The translations under genes were made by a program, and so were the position numbers. A DNA stretch of 64,000 nucleotides. It comes from Citrus sinensis (taxonomy: Eukaryota > Streptophyta > Magnoliopsida > Sapindales > Rutaceae). The stretch spans positions 25,025,501-25,089,500 of the forward strand of contig NC_068557.1 of the NCBI RefSeq assembly GCF_022201045.2, written 5' to 3'. Shown in pieces: positions 12,194-25,065 of this stretch (within the stretch, counting starts at the first letter, position 1; every line of letters begins with the position of its first letter). The notes under the pieces are model-generated. The model did no database searches. It was not told the origin of the DNA and saw nothing but the letters and a program-made list of their open reading frames with translations.

Positions 12194-14438
12194 ATGGCTG
12201 CTGCTGCTGTTTTTTCTTATAGAATCTTCTGTCCCATAAGATGTTCTGCAGCTAGCAATAACCATGATCCCAATAAGCAGAAGCTGAACAATATCAGTTA
12301 TAGTGGGAATTCAACTAGAAGCACAAAGGTTGATTTGCATAGCCAAACAACGGGAGTGGCAAGCACTTTTGTTGCTTCTGTTGCTGCTGAAAAGGAAGGC
12401 TGCCGCATCAATGAAGTGCAAATTCGACAAAATATCCCTACAAAGAAGCAGTTTGTCGATCCTTATCGACATGGTCTAATCATCGAGGGAGGTGTTGGCT
12501 ACAGACAGACCGTTGTTGTTCGATCATATGAAGTTGGCCCTGACAAAACAGCTACACTGGAGAGCATTCTTAATCTATTTCAGGTAATAAACTAAGCTAA
12601 AACTCTAATGCTAATTCAATCCCAATATGCACAGCTTTCACCAAAAAGAGAGCTCTGAAAGCTTGGGATTATGTTCATAAACTTTTGGAGATTGTGTGTG
12701 TTCTTAGGAACTGCTTCTGAGTTTGCAGGAAACTGCATTGAATCATGTATGGATGTCCGGTCTTCTCAGCAATGGTTTCGGAGCCACACATGGAATGATG
12801 AGAAACAATCTGATCTGGGTTGTCTCCAGAATGCAAGTTGAAATTGATCACTACCCAATCTGGTAAGTAAAACTTAAGTAATTTTATAGATGAAACTGAA
12901 CCTAAATTCATATTTTGGATTTATGGTTTTGTTGGTTCTTACTCAGTTCAAAGAAAATCTCTTCCAAGCATGGACTTATTATAACCAGCTAACGAAATAA
13001 CTTGCAGGGGAGAGGTTGTTGAAATTGACACATGGGTTGGAGCTTCAGGGAAGAATGGAATGCGACGAGACTGGCTGATCCGAAGCCAGGCCACAGGGCA
13101 CATTTTTGCCCGTGCTACCAGGTATATCATGTATGCTTTGGAAGAGCTTTTATAAAAAGCCTTTCTGACCAAAAACCATAAACATTAATAATGTTAGCCG
13201 TTATTCAGTTAAACAATAATTTTTATACTGAAAGGCACTTGAACATGAAACAGCACATGGGTGATGATGAACCAGCAAACAAGACGCCTCTCAAAAATCC
13301 CTGCAGAAGTGAGGGCAGAGATTTCACCCTGGTTTATTGACAAGCAAGCAATCATAGAAGATGTGCCAGAGAAGATCTCCAAGTTGGATGACACAGCAAA
13401 ATATGTCAACTCTGATTTGAAGGTAAATAAACATCAAACCAAACGTCTGATATGTTTGCAACTGTTGTGTTCCAGTTTTATTTATTTATTTATTTGAACA
13501 CTCATATCCATATTATATTGTGAAGGCTACTTATATTTATAATTAAAAATCTACGAGGACTATCCTAGATCACAACTCAGATTTCAACCCTCATGGAGGG
13601 ACATTTACTTCATCTAACAGAAGTGGAAGAGATTTCTAACTCCGCCCCATTATAATTACGGGAAGGAATTTTAGAATCCCCAAGAACAGACTCAAACTGT
13701 TGCCCTCAGCAGGCCAGAGGCCGACTGATGTGTTTCAATTTAACTTTAAAAGCAGAACGGCCAAATTGTCCCGCAAGCACCCATTTTTTTTGGTAGATAA
13801 TGCTTGCTACCTATTGACAGACTTATCATACCGAAAAGCTATTAATTCTATCTCACAAGAACCATAAATAAAAAAGCAACTTCACCAACTATAGAAGCAA
13901 ATACTAACAATGAAAATTTAACTTTGCAGCCTAAGAGGAGTGATTTGGACATGAACCACCACGTCAACAATGTCAAGTATGTCAAATGGATGCTCGAGGT
14001 ACATCATACATAATATTTCCTATCTTAAACTCAACTCAGTTCAACTTTCTTTTCTATTTTTCGCTGACTAATTATCACTTGTTACATCTTCAGACAATTC
14101 CGGACCGAATTTTGGAGTCTAATCAACTGTCTGGTATAACACTAGAATACAGAAGGGAATGTGGAGGTTCAGATGTAGTTCAATCACTTTGCCAACCAGA
14201 TGAAGATGGAATTCTGAAAGATGGAGTGAAACAAGATACTGCCAGTATCAGGCTACTAAATGGATTTTCTCTGGCATCCGAAATCGTCGATGGCGGTGGG
14301 CTTATTGCGTCCTTCGAAAAAGGGCCATTAAGATTTACACATCTCCTGCAAGCCAAAGGGGAGACTCAAAATGAAGAGATTGTTAGGGGAAGAACCACCT
14401 GGAAGAAGAAGCCGTCTTCAATGCCATTTTCAACTTAA
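12194..14438 (+). CDS. FatB-like acyl-ACP thioesterase, chloroplastic
   Basis: The enzyme hydrolyses acyl-ACP in the plastid stroma, releasing free fatty acids for export. Exons 12194-12583, 12729-12862, 13008-13121, 13254-13422, 13930-13998 and 14094-14438 join to 406 aa with consistent phases. The N-terminus (MAAAAVFSYRIF..., Ala/Ser-rich) is a plausible transit peptide. Two hotdog folds follow. The catalytic Asn-x-His is in DLDMNHHVNN (Asn278, His280) and the conserved Cys in LEYRRECG (Cys315). The family's typical motif WVMMNQQTRRL is present. The protein lacks the hydrophobic membrane-anchor helix usually seen between transit peptide and catalytic domain in FatB, so it is somewhat shorter and may belong to a divergent FatB-like clade. 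Chain-length preference cannot be read from the sequence. Intron 4 (13423-13929) is the longest and may contain old repeat debris. Confidence 0.93.
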
Positions 14439-15632
14439 TATTATATTAAAATAATTTTAAAAGGGATTAAGCAAAGCGGATTTTCCCGGAAAAGCAGTGA
14501 GAAATCCTAGAATCCGATATCAAATGCCCTGGAAAAATTAAACAAGTTGCAGGGTGTGTTATTGGAATTTGCTTTCTCCTCAGAATTTTTATGTATTTCT
14601 GCTGCCCCTGAATGGAGCTGGAAGACAAGGGTGCCGGAAACACAAGACGAGTCGTGGATGGTGCAGCCAATGAAATTAAAATAAGTGGTGTGAATATTTT
14701 GTGTGGTGATAATTGTGAGAACTGAGAAATACCTCTAAATATGAGGAAATTCCTGGTGATTACCTATGACTGATGGTTCAGTTCAGTGTCTGTGTCCTCT
14801 CAGTTTGTACTATAGAAATTATTTTGTGGAAATAATGAGTAATTCAGTACAATGTAATTTGATGTAATCATAATGCATTCTTAAAAATGTTGATAACGAA
14901 TTTCCCCAAAAATTGGGCGTTATGGAGAGGATGTGTTATTAACCATTCGAAATCACATAGAGCTATCTTCGAAATATCAAGACTGGAAAATGGAGAGTTC
15001 GGGGTTCCCATTTTTTTGCCCCTTATGGTTAATATTTTAGTAATAGTAATAATTTGTTACGATAAATTGATAAAAGCTTAGTCAATGGGTAAATTAATTT
15101 TTAAAGCAAGGAATAGAAAAAGCTTACTACAAACACCGTCCTTTTTCTAGAAAAAGCTGAGGGACGTTGATGTTATTACCCAAGCATAAAGTGCACTGGG
15201 ATGAATCATCATATGAAAATCGGATAACAACGTTGCCACAATTCTTCTCCATCTTGACACAGAGGAAAATGAATAATTGAAATGAACTAAATTGAACTGG
15301 AAGATAAACCAATATATAAAAAGATTCATAACTGAAAATCGCTGAAGCTCTCCCGATTTGGCAAAATGAAAAAAAGTTACAAAAAAAAAAAAATTGCCAA
15401 TTTAGAATTTGGTAATATTGGCATTCTATAGCTGAAAGGCCTTGATATTAAGATGCATTTCCCACTACCTATCAAAAAAGAATTTAATACTCTGCTCAAA
15501 AAAACTGTGATCCGCTAACCTAAGGGAATAAGCATTTACAATTTATAAAGAGAGAAGTATTTACAAACTCAATGAATACCCCCATAGGAGCTGGAGCAAG
15601 GAATCAAAGAATGATGTACCGAAATGCCAAAA
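14439..15632. other. Convergent 3' region between the thioesterase gene and PSS1
   Basis: The two genes point at each other here, so this contains both 3'UTRs and a short A/T-rich spacer. Open frames in it are short and without recognisable composition. No other feature seen. Confidence 0.5.
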
Positions 15633-18600
15633 TCATCGTCTCTTTCTTTGCAAGCTTTTGTAAGACCAAATGATGAGGAATGCTACGAGACAGAATCCAA
15701 CACACAACCAGAAAATTACCAACCATAAAGGCATAGGGTTAGGATACAGGCCTGTTAGAAAAACAAAAATCCTTTTTCAGCAACTCAGAATTACAAGTAT
15801 GGTTGAAGGAACAAAAAGAAAAAATTTAGCCGACCAAGATGAAATTTTGATAACATTGGATGATAAAGAGATAAATATACCGTGTCCAAACTTGATGCAA
15901 ATGAGGAGTTCAATTATGCAGATAGCAAGGGAAAGCCAACAAAATGCACCGACCTTTTTCACTGGTTTTCTGAAAAATGAGTGAACAACACTTAATCAGT
16001 ACTACATTTCACATTCAAAATCATCAGTGCTGACAATCTAGCATAGAAGTATCATTCAAACAGAAGCACGATGGGCAAGAGATTACCGATCTTGGAGGTA
16101 CGAATTGTACTCACGAATTGTTGGTATTGCAATTAGCCACCACAAGATCAACCTATAAATGATCACAGGGTTTCGAGGAGGAACCCAAAGACAAAACTTT
16201 AGGAAGAATGTGTTGAGCTCGACAGTCAAGAAGATGATGCAAAGAGTGAGAACTTGGATGAACCGCCATGGACCAAGCAATGGGTGCCACTCATCCTTGT
16301 CCCATTGTGCCGGTGTAAACTGCCCCAATGTCCGTTTAAACTGACAAGAAAACATTATATGATCAGTTACCCTAAAAAAAAAAAAACTGCACAAGCTAAC
16401 ATAACACAGCAACAATTTTTGACGATATAATTTCTGTTTTAGCAATAAGAATACTAGTAAGAAGCAATCAAGATAAGGGGAAAAAAAATAGTTCAACTAT
16501 TAAGGATCGAGGGCTTCAAAATAAGTATCAAGTCATGGCTTTTATTTCATTTTATAAATCAGGTTTTTGCATCAAATAACAGACTACCTACATACAGAGT
16601 TGAGGAGCCAGATCTGTTGAATCACAATGCAAATGACACCAACAAACAGAGAGGGAAAGGAACTTCTTAAAATCAGTGAGGAAAAAAAAAAAACCAACAC
16701 TTGGTGCCATATCAACAGTCATTAAAATTCATTTGCTATTACTCCATATATCAAGGCGCAGAAATTTAACTTATTGAACATAGGTAAAACAAGCATCGGG
16801 TTCACTTATCTAATACTAACAAGCACAGACCAAGAGGAAATTTGTTTCAATACATAATGCAGCGATACTCGTGATACTCCGATAAAACATAATGCAGTGG
16901 TACTTGGATACCAAGTTTAAAAGTTAATCGGCTATAGTGAAAAGTATCTTAAAATTAAGCTCAGGGGAAAATTTCTGACGTTTCACATAGTTGGGATCAC
17001 AATTGGAAACCATAAGTTTGTGTCTATTAATAATAATGATGCTAATAAAAAAGAGTAATCTAATATTATAAGTTCAAAACATACTTTTCCAATGATATTA
17101 GGCTGGCGGCTTATACCAACCCACTCATATGTTTTCCCATCAAAATACCTAACTGTATGCATTCCTGCCCAAATACCTGCAGAAGTATCAAATGAAATTT
17201 GATTATTGGATGCAATAACAATCCAAAATCTTCCCCAAAAAATAGTAAATAAATATAAGGATAACCATGAATGGTAATGAACAAGAATAGATGGTCCAGG
17301 GAAATAAGACTAGCAAACAGATACAACATACAAGAAACACCAGGCAATTAAAGTCTCTATCCAACCAAACTTAAATGTACTCCAAAGAGCTATCTGAAAC
17401 ACAGACCATTATCCAGCAAAGCCTTGTCGACCTACATGTCAGCCTAAAAGACTTCAGCCAACTAAAAGATTAAGGCTTCCATAATTTCAGGACCAGGATA
17501 ATTTACAAATTTATCATCAAAGGTAGCTGAAATTAAAACTTATTGACAGTAGTAATTGTTAACATGAGTCCAAGGGGCAATACATGAAATAATTAAATTC
17601 TTATTCTGCAACATCCTTAATCCTTTTAAGTTATTGTCTTCACCAACCACCAAAATGATAGACCAGTCTATTCCCTATGTGACATGTAACTCCTATATTT
17701 TCCTTCAAAGAAAGTTAAACACAGCACATAAACTAGCATGCAACAACTGAACATTGACAAGTAATATTCTTAAAACAGAATGGTGCAGCACAATCTCACC
17801 AAACCAATTGCAGATTAAAATGTCCAAAATTATACTGTCCCACCAGCACTCATTGAAGTTCGGCAACATGTGGCGGAAAGTAAGCTGAAAAATGCCAACA
17901 CTAAAGTTAATTAGCAGAAACAAATGATGAGCTTAACATCATACATAATACAGCACAAGCTGAACAGAACAAACTATATAAGGTCAACATACTACCTCCA
18001 TCAACTCAAATCCAATTGATAGCAGCCACAGAAGAGGCTGATTACGGATCAATATAGCCTTGCCCCACCATCCAAAGATATGAGCTAGAACAAATTCATC
18101 AAATAATGTTTCCTAGAAGAATTAATTAAATCAGAAGTCTACAGTGAACATGGAATAGAGTAAACCAGTCCCCCACCCCCCCCCCCTCCCCCCCAAAAAA
18201 AAAATATCACAATAAAAATAATAATGAGGTAGACAGATGTGAAAGAAGAATTCATACATAAACATTCTTAAACCTGCTTGTGGGATTTTCATGCACATAT
18301 ATGCGACAATCAGCACCATATGACCTCTCAGGAAGTTCTACATTAAGTCAAGCAAAAAACGATTATAAAGCTTATAGAAGCAATAAATGAGCCTAGAAAC
18401 ACGAGAATCAACAGTTCCGCTGCGTCAAAGGCATTACACTTGTAATATAGAAATTAAAAAACGAAAGAGCCATTTTGGAAGTGAGTGTTACCAACACCAA
18501 GGTCAGGATGAAGAAACTTCATAAACTGACGAGCATCATCACGCTTCTGGAAAAGAACAAAAGCTACAATCAATAATCATCCATTCCAACTTAAAAACCA

Positions 18601-19941
18601 GACAAGCAACATTGAAATTATTATAGTTAAAAAACATGTGCTTGCATATACAGACACGCATAGGAAAAGACAACAACAAATGACCATTAAAAAAAAAAGA
18701 GAAAAACCTGGAAAAGCAAAAATGTGAGAGCAACAAGATATACAACAGCCATTCCGTGAACTAATCGCCAAATTGCAGGGTGAGGCCTAATAAGGACCCT
18801 GAAAGCAAATATTATTTTCAAAAGTCAGTACAAATAGATATAAGTTTCCAAGAATCAATAGAGTCGCTGCCATTACAAACTCTAGCAAGTATTGCACGTC
18901 TACTTGGTGATCGGATGCTACTCAAAAGGACACCCAAATTCACAAATCCACCAATTTGACACTAATAGAGTCCACCAAGCACTAATGCACATCCACCACC
19001 CTTTTTATGAGATGGGAAAAGCCAAATTATTAATCCACTAATGCTAGTATATATCCCAAATCCACTAACACTCTAATTTAAAAAATCATATTATTTCAAG
19101 TCTCAGAAAAACCTAAGTATAATCTCAACAGATTCGAAGATGAACTGTTCAAAATATCAATTGATGGTATTCAAATATAACAACTCACGTAGAAGGTGCC
19201 TGCAACAAGCAGTAAGTGAGGAAAACAGCAATCATCGCCCATATACCCCTACACGAAACAGTTAAAATTAGCCATTTAGTATACTACACATAGTAAAAAT
19301 TGCATTTAAAAGAAATTTTTTTTATCAAAGGACATCATAATATACAAAGAGGAACAAACCTTTTGACAGATGTAACAACATCTCCAGAATCGCTTTGAGG
19401 ATCTAGGGCTCCACTTGCCCAACTGGTGATCACATCCAAAGAAAACAATAAGCATGGTGTCTAAGTAAAAGAGAGGTGAAAGATGTGAGTATAGAGCAAT
19501 AATTAAAAAGACCTCTCATCCTTTAAAATTTTATATAATTATGAAAGTAACACGAATTTAAACAAAGAAACTTAATTGAAATTGCCACTTTCATCATTGT
19601 TCCTTTATTATGTGATAGTAATACAATAAGATAAAACTCAACAAACGGTATAGTAATAAAACATCTTCAAATTATAAAACATCATTAACAACTGAAAAAG
19701 GAAATGCATAATAGGTCCGGTATATTTCATATCATTAGCACAAACTATTTATTGGGAATCACACTCACATCAGAAAGCAAGCACCAATAAGCAAGAATGA
19801 AATGGTCCGAGGCTTGTATGCCCATGCTGTCCATGGGTCTAACTCGTCACTACCACTTGATGTATCGGTATCACCATTTTCTTGAACAACATGATCCTTT
19901 CTCCTTACTCCCCTATGGCCGTTCGGCTCATTGCCTCGCAT
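15633..19941 (-). CDS. PSS1: Phosphatidylserine synthase, base-exchange type
   Basis: This ER/nuclear-envelope membrane enzyme makes phosphatidylserine by swapping the head group of an existing phospholipid for serine. Coding exons in reading order: 19769-19941, 19360-19422, 19189-19248, 18708-18798, 18492-18546, 18258-18337, 17996-18112, 17800-17884, 17085-17176, 16087-16340, 15881-15969, 15633-15751. They give 425 aa, the length known for plant PSS1. Recognisable segments are [47 protein letters not shown]-free polar loops, [24 protein letters not shown] and WVPPRNP, with roughly eight to ten hydrophobic helices between them. The tail [10 protein letters not shown] is basic. The first in-frame ATG (19941) was chosen; the TTG further upstream is not a start. 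Transcription begins beyond a 5'UTR intron. Confidence 0.94.
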
Positions 19942-21650
19942 GTTTAAGAGAAGCAAATCGATCGCTGCAAATCAGGGAAGAACATCAAATCAGGTAACTT
20001 GCACAATGAACAAAAGCAGTTCTTAAGTTGCCACCTCTCACCCCAAATGAAGGACAGACCTATTTTGGAAGATGATGCTTAACAAAATAATGAAAATGGT
20101 TACAGTTTATTAAAAAAAATTAAAAAGGAATTGCAAAAATTGTGGTGATAGCATTGATGTTTTATCTCATGGCAGTATTTGAGATAAAAGGTTTTCACTT
20201 CAAATTATATGTGGAGACAATAAATCAAAGTGTGTAAAATGCATGGGCATCCACTGTGAGATCACTTCAACTGTTAGCAACAAAACAATATCAGCGCAAC
20301 CTAATGATTTCCCAATAAGGAGACAGTTACTCCATTCCAGTCCGAATGGATGCGACTCCACTTCATATGAGCTCCCAATAAGCAATAATTACATTGACAA
20401 TCTTGCAAAATTCTTCAAATTCAGAGGACTCTTAACTACCTATTATTTAACTAAAAGCAGCTTCAATCAACATGCCCAATGTAAAGGTCTGATATTTACA
20501 ACAGTTTCAAAGACAAATTATCATTACACACGTTAATACTAACTTTAGCGGCCTAACTCATGGGAAATATTCAAACAACTACCGGCAAAAACTGGAGTGC
20601 CAAGTCATTTACACTTAATTACAAATTTAGAGAATCAAAAAATAAAAGCTGAAAAATTCAATGACCTACATGATTTTATTAGAACCCCACATGCTTCCTA
20701 TAGCTTTACAATGACAAAATGAAACCCACACGCATAATTATCAATGTGCAAAACCAACCTTACAACGCACGATAACTACACACCTAATTCCACATTTTGT
20801 GGTCGAAAATGAATTCATTTTCTCTTCTGAGAGAAAATAAATTAAAACGCAATATCAACCAAACAAAGAAATAGAAAAAAGAAAAATCCCAATCCCAGCA
20901 AAACAACCCATCATAGATGCATGTTTGTACACAAAGAAAGCAATTAACATCGCATGCAGTGAGGATCAAACAAGCAGTAAACTTTGATCACCGTCATCAT
21001 CATGTAACTGCGGAACCGTAAACACCGTACAACAAAGTTCTATGGAAACAAGAGTTACAAAACGCACCGCTTTTGGAACAACTAATATTTAATAAATATA
21101 ATAAAATTTGAATTGAGACGATCTGGAGTCGAACGTACAGAAATAAATAAATAAATAAATAAAAACCATAAAAAATAAATCTCATACCAGGCTTTAAAAT
21201 AAAAAAGAATCATTGATTGCATGTAATGTAAAAGAAAGCCTGAAAAATCAGATAAAATACTGAAAAAGGAAAGCTTTTTTTTTCTTTTGTCAGCAATATA
21301 AATACAAAATTTTGCGCTGGGAAAACAATTACGTACATTGAACCGAATCAGAGACGAAGACGAAAACGACGAATACGTATCTACTCAATACGTTTATACA
21401 TTTATATAAGTAATTTTTAGATAATATCGAAAATTATTCAGAACAAGCGAAGAGAGAGAGAGAAAGAGAGAGAGAGAGAAATGGATGAAAAGAAAAACGG
21501 CGAAGTGTTGAGAACGTAATAATACTTACGTAGCCCTAGCCGTACGATGGAAGTGGAGGATGGGAAGAGATCGTAGCCGCCCGATCACTTTGAGTTGGAG
21601 TTGAGTCGAGTTAAATTTATAATAACATGAAGAATGAGAGAGTGAAAAAG
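19942..21650 (-). other. PSS1 5'UTR with a 1.6 kb leader intron
   Basis: A good acceptor (TTTGCAG) ends an intron 23 bp upstream of the PSS1 ATG, and a donor GTAAGT lies at 21524-21529, so an intron at about 19965-21529 is inferred. The non-coding first exon would be about 21530-21650. A GA-rich run (21450-21480) lies just inside the intron. The interval holds no supported coding region. Confidence 0.6.
21450..21480. repeat. GA microsatellite in the PSS1 leader intron
   Basis: A run of GA dinucleotides with one AAAG interruption. Another GA run occurs near 21884-21900, in the putative promoter. Such runs are common near plant transcription starts. Confidence 0.8.
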
Positions 21651-24600
21651 AGGGAGAGATAACGAGAAGTTCTTAAGTTTAGGGAGTGTTTGGGGGCAGG
21701 AAAAAAAAAGTGGTTTTTTAAAAAAGTTGAAAATCTGAATCAGAGAAGTATTAGTTGTTGTTATTGCAGTGATTAAAAAGTAAGATAGTTTTTTTCATTT
21801 TTCTCTTTTCCTTAATTTAAGAGCTGCTGCTGCTGCTGAAACTGAACGCTGCAAACGGCAAAAAGGCTATGGAAAGGAAAACGAGAGAGAGAGAGAGAGG
21901 AAATGTTAGGATGGTTTATGTACGACGGTCAAAGGGAGAATTGAAGATGCTTTTAGGTACGTTTGTTGATGATGGTGGAATTTCGAAATGACGAAAATGG
22001 CCCTCGCGGCACCTGGTATAATTTTCGGGGCAAATGCTGCGTTGGGATGAATTTACGTGGTTGTCCCTACGTGGCGGTTATTATTTATTACGTAAGCTTA
22101 ATTCCGAGGGAAATTTACGGATTTGCCCCTTGGGTTTGAAAAGACGGATTTTGGTGTTCGAATGATTAGATTTAGGGAAATTAAAAGAAGAGAAGACGAG
22201 AGATTTGGAAGGATACGTTTTCCCATCTTTTGGATTTTTTTATTAATACTTAATCAAAAGGAAGTGCTTTCAAAAGTAATCAAACTTTGAATTGAGTTTT
22301 ATTATTACAAAAATGATGGAAGTGCTTTTCAAAAGTAATCAAACTTTGAAATGAGTTTCTTACAAAAAGATATTCTCTCAACCTTTTTTTCTTTGCTGTG
22401 GGATTTTAAATTGGTAGAAGGGGAAGGAATTTTCATTTGGCCTTTTTCATTTTTGTCGTTTAACATAATATATATATCTTTAGATTGGGTAGATGGATAA
22501 ATTATGATGAATCACATAATTACTAAATGGCATCAATATGTAAAGATTCTTTTTTAAGTCAAAACTATCTCGTAGGGATTTGGTGTCAAATTTTTTTACG
22601 AGACTTATAATTATGTGAGTGATTAGTTTGCGCTTATTGATAAAAAGGAAAAGTGAGAGATAAAATTGAATTGCGATGATGATATATTCAAACTGATCGA
22701 TATATTGGATCACAATATATTAATTATGTGAATGATATATTTTTTTAATTATCAGCGAGAAAAAAATCAATCAACCTATTTAAATTGATCGATGAGAGAT
22801 AAAATTTGATCGCTCCATTCTTATAAGTCTATGAGAGAGACATAACACAATCAATCCATCCGCTTCTACCAAAATGATCGGAAAATATTAAGAGAGAATA
22901 ATCTTTCATCTATTAAACAGCATCGTATAATTTCATTCAAGAAACATTGGTGATAAATAAGAAACACAATCTGGTTTCTTAATCTCTTAACTGACTAATG
23001 ATCCCAAAAGGAAGCACCACTATAGTATTCATAATAATACACGAGAAAAATTACATTCTAACTGTCTATCGAAAGGGGAGCTCAATAAATATTTGTGAAG
23101 AAAGAGACGTGCATTGAATGCCAAACAAATATACTTTGGTGTACTAGCTGCAGCTGGGGAGATGGCAAAGTCAAAATACAGGTCAGGTCAAGGGAAGCAA
23201 AAGCGAGAGTGACGATATTGAACATGAGGAATCGAAATTGGTGCGTTCCAATTTACAAAATCAAAAGGCTAAAAGGGACAAGTCGAAAGGGATAGTGGGC
23301 GACAGAAGAGAAATAGGGCGAGAATAAAGAGATATTTTTTTTTTTACTTTGAGGGGCACCCTTAAGTTTTAGAAATAATAATAACAATAATTGTTTATTT
23401 AAAGTCCGAGATGATGAGGTGGAAGGGACCACGGACAGGCAGTCAAGCATCAAACGTTTCTCCTTTTATCCATTTACTTTTTTGTTGGAATAAGTTTGTA
23501 AACTTTATTTTTGTTTTGGTCAATATATATCTTCAATAAGGAATCAAATAATGGATCTTTTAATTTGGTGGGGAACTTGAGTAGGGAATCGAATAACGGA
23601 TCTTTTAGTTTGGTGGGAAAAATTATATGAATATGTATGCATCAATTCAAATACATATCAACAAGAGTTGGATTGATCATTGATGTATGATGATGGATTT
23701 AGATGTATCAAACGAAATTTCATTCATAAATAAGTTCAAATTCAATCAATTATTTCGAATATGCCCAAAAAAAAAAAAAAGAGTAGAATGAAATACAATA
23801 GAATCAATTCTATCTTTGCTGAACTTTTATATAATACATTTGCATACAAACGAATGAAGACGTTAGAATAATTTTGTCGTTATATATTTAAAAGCTTCCT
23901 TATTACACCTTTTTAAATGATCGCATTAAAAAAAAATTACTCTTAGATACATGAAAATCATTATAGTTTTCATATAATTTAACATAATCAATCGAAATTT
24001 CAGAATCAATTTTTCCCCCTTAATGAAAAGGAATAGTAGAAATGCTTTATAGTACTATACATTCACAAAACAAAAGTGAATAAATGCCTTATAGTACTAT
24101 AAATTCACAAAAGTTCCGGATGCATTTGTTGATAAAAATATGCGAAAGGAATCAAATGACAAGTAGGGCAACCAACGTTGGGATTTTGAGGGCACCAGCA
24201 GCAAAATACAAATAGCTCAAAAGCCACCCTCAACATGAATTGCCAACAAAGGGACAGTAGTCATCGACCCATGAAATCTCAGCCTCAATTAGTGTTATGT
24301 GTGTTGCTCATAAATAAATATTTACAACTCCTTTTTTATTAAACAGGAATATTGTTTTCATGATTCCAAAATACAATTAAATTTTTAGGGAATTTTTTTC
24401 TTATATTCTTAATTAATTATTATTTTTGGTTGGTACATTTTCTTATTTTAATTTCTCTCTCTCTCTCTTTCTTTATCTCTATAGGGAACAGTACCCACGT
24501 GGAGTTCTGATTAATGTTTATTTGTAGGGTTACCAAGTGAATAAACGGATGAAAATAAGTTTTTTTTTTTTTAAAAAAAACGGCAATTCAGAAACTCGAC

Positions 24601-25065
24601 CGAAGTGCTGTTGGTCCAGCTAGAAGAATGAAAATATTGAGTTGGTTTGATGATGTCCGATGTGGGCTGCTAATAATTATGAGCCAGCGGCTCCACCCCT
24701 GAGTCAGAGTCCTTTGTGTACAGTACAAATACGCTGATGGAGATTTCTCCCTTCAACCACTGAAAGCTTTTTGAATTAAATCTAATTGATTGATGATCAC
24801 ATCAATCATTTGTGGGTTACTTTTTAATCGATAATACACACCAGAAAAAAGAAAAAGGTTTAATGATTATTTATTTATGTCTTCGGAGAGTCTCATCTCC
24901 AAGGCATGTTGAAAATTATTATTACGTTAGGTTTTTGTGTTGTGCTCCTTTTAAGTGGCTTTTACTGTTTTAGTTTGAAAAGTCAATAATTTAATTTGAT
25001 GTAATATTTTTTTTTCCCAATAATTGAATGGGTAAATCATTTCTCTTTTCACGTGAGGTAAAAGT
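21651..25065. other. PSS1 promoter and A/T-rich spacer
   Basis: No gene is supported. There are three local tandem duplications of about 40-60 bp: near 22262-22370 (a segment containing AAGTAATCAAACTTTGAA twice), near 23532-23620 (a segment with GGATCTTTTA twice) and near 24040-24112 (a segment with TATAGTACTATA twice). The part next to 21650 should be the PSS1 promoter. Confidence 0.5.
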
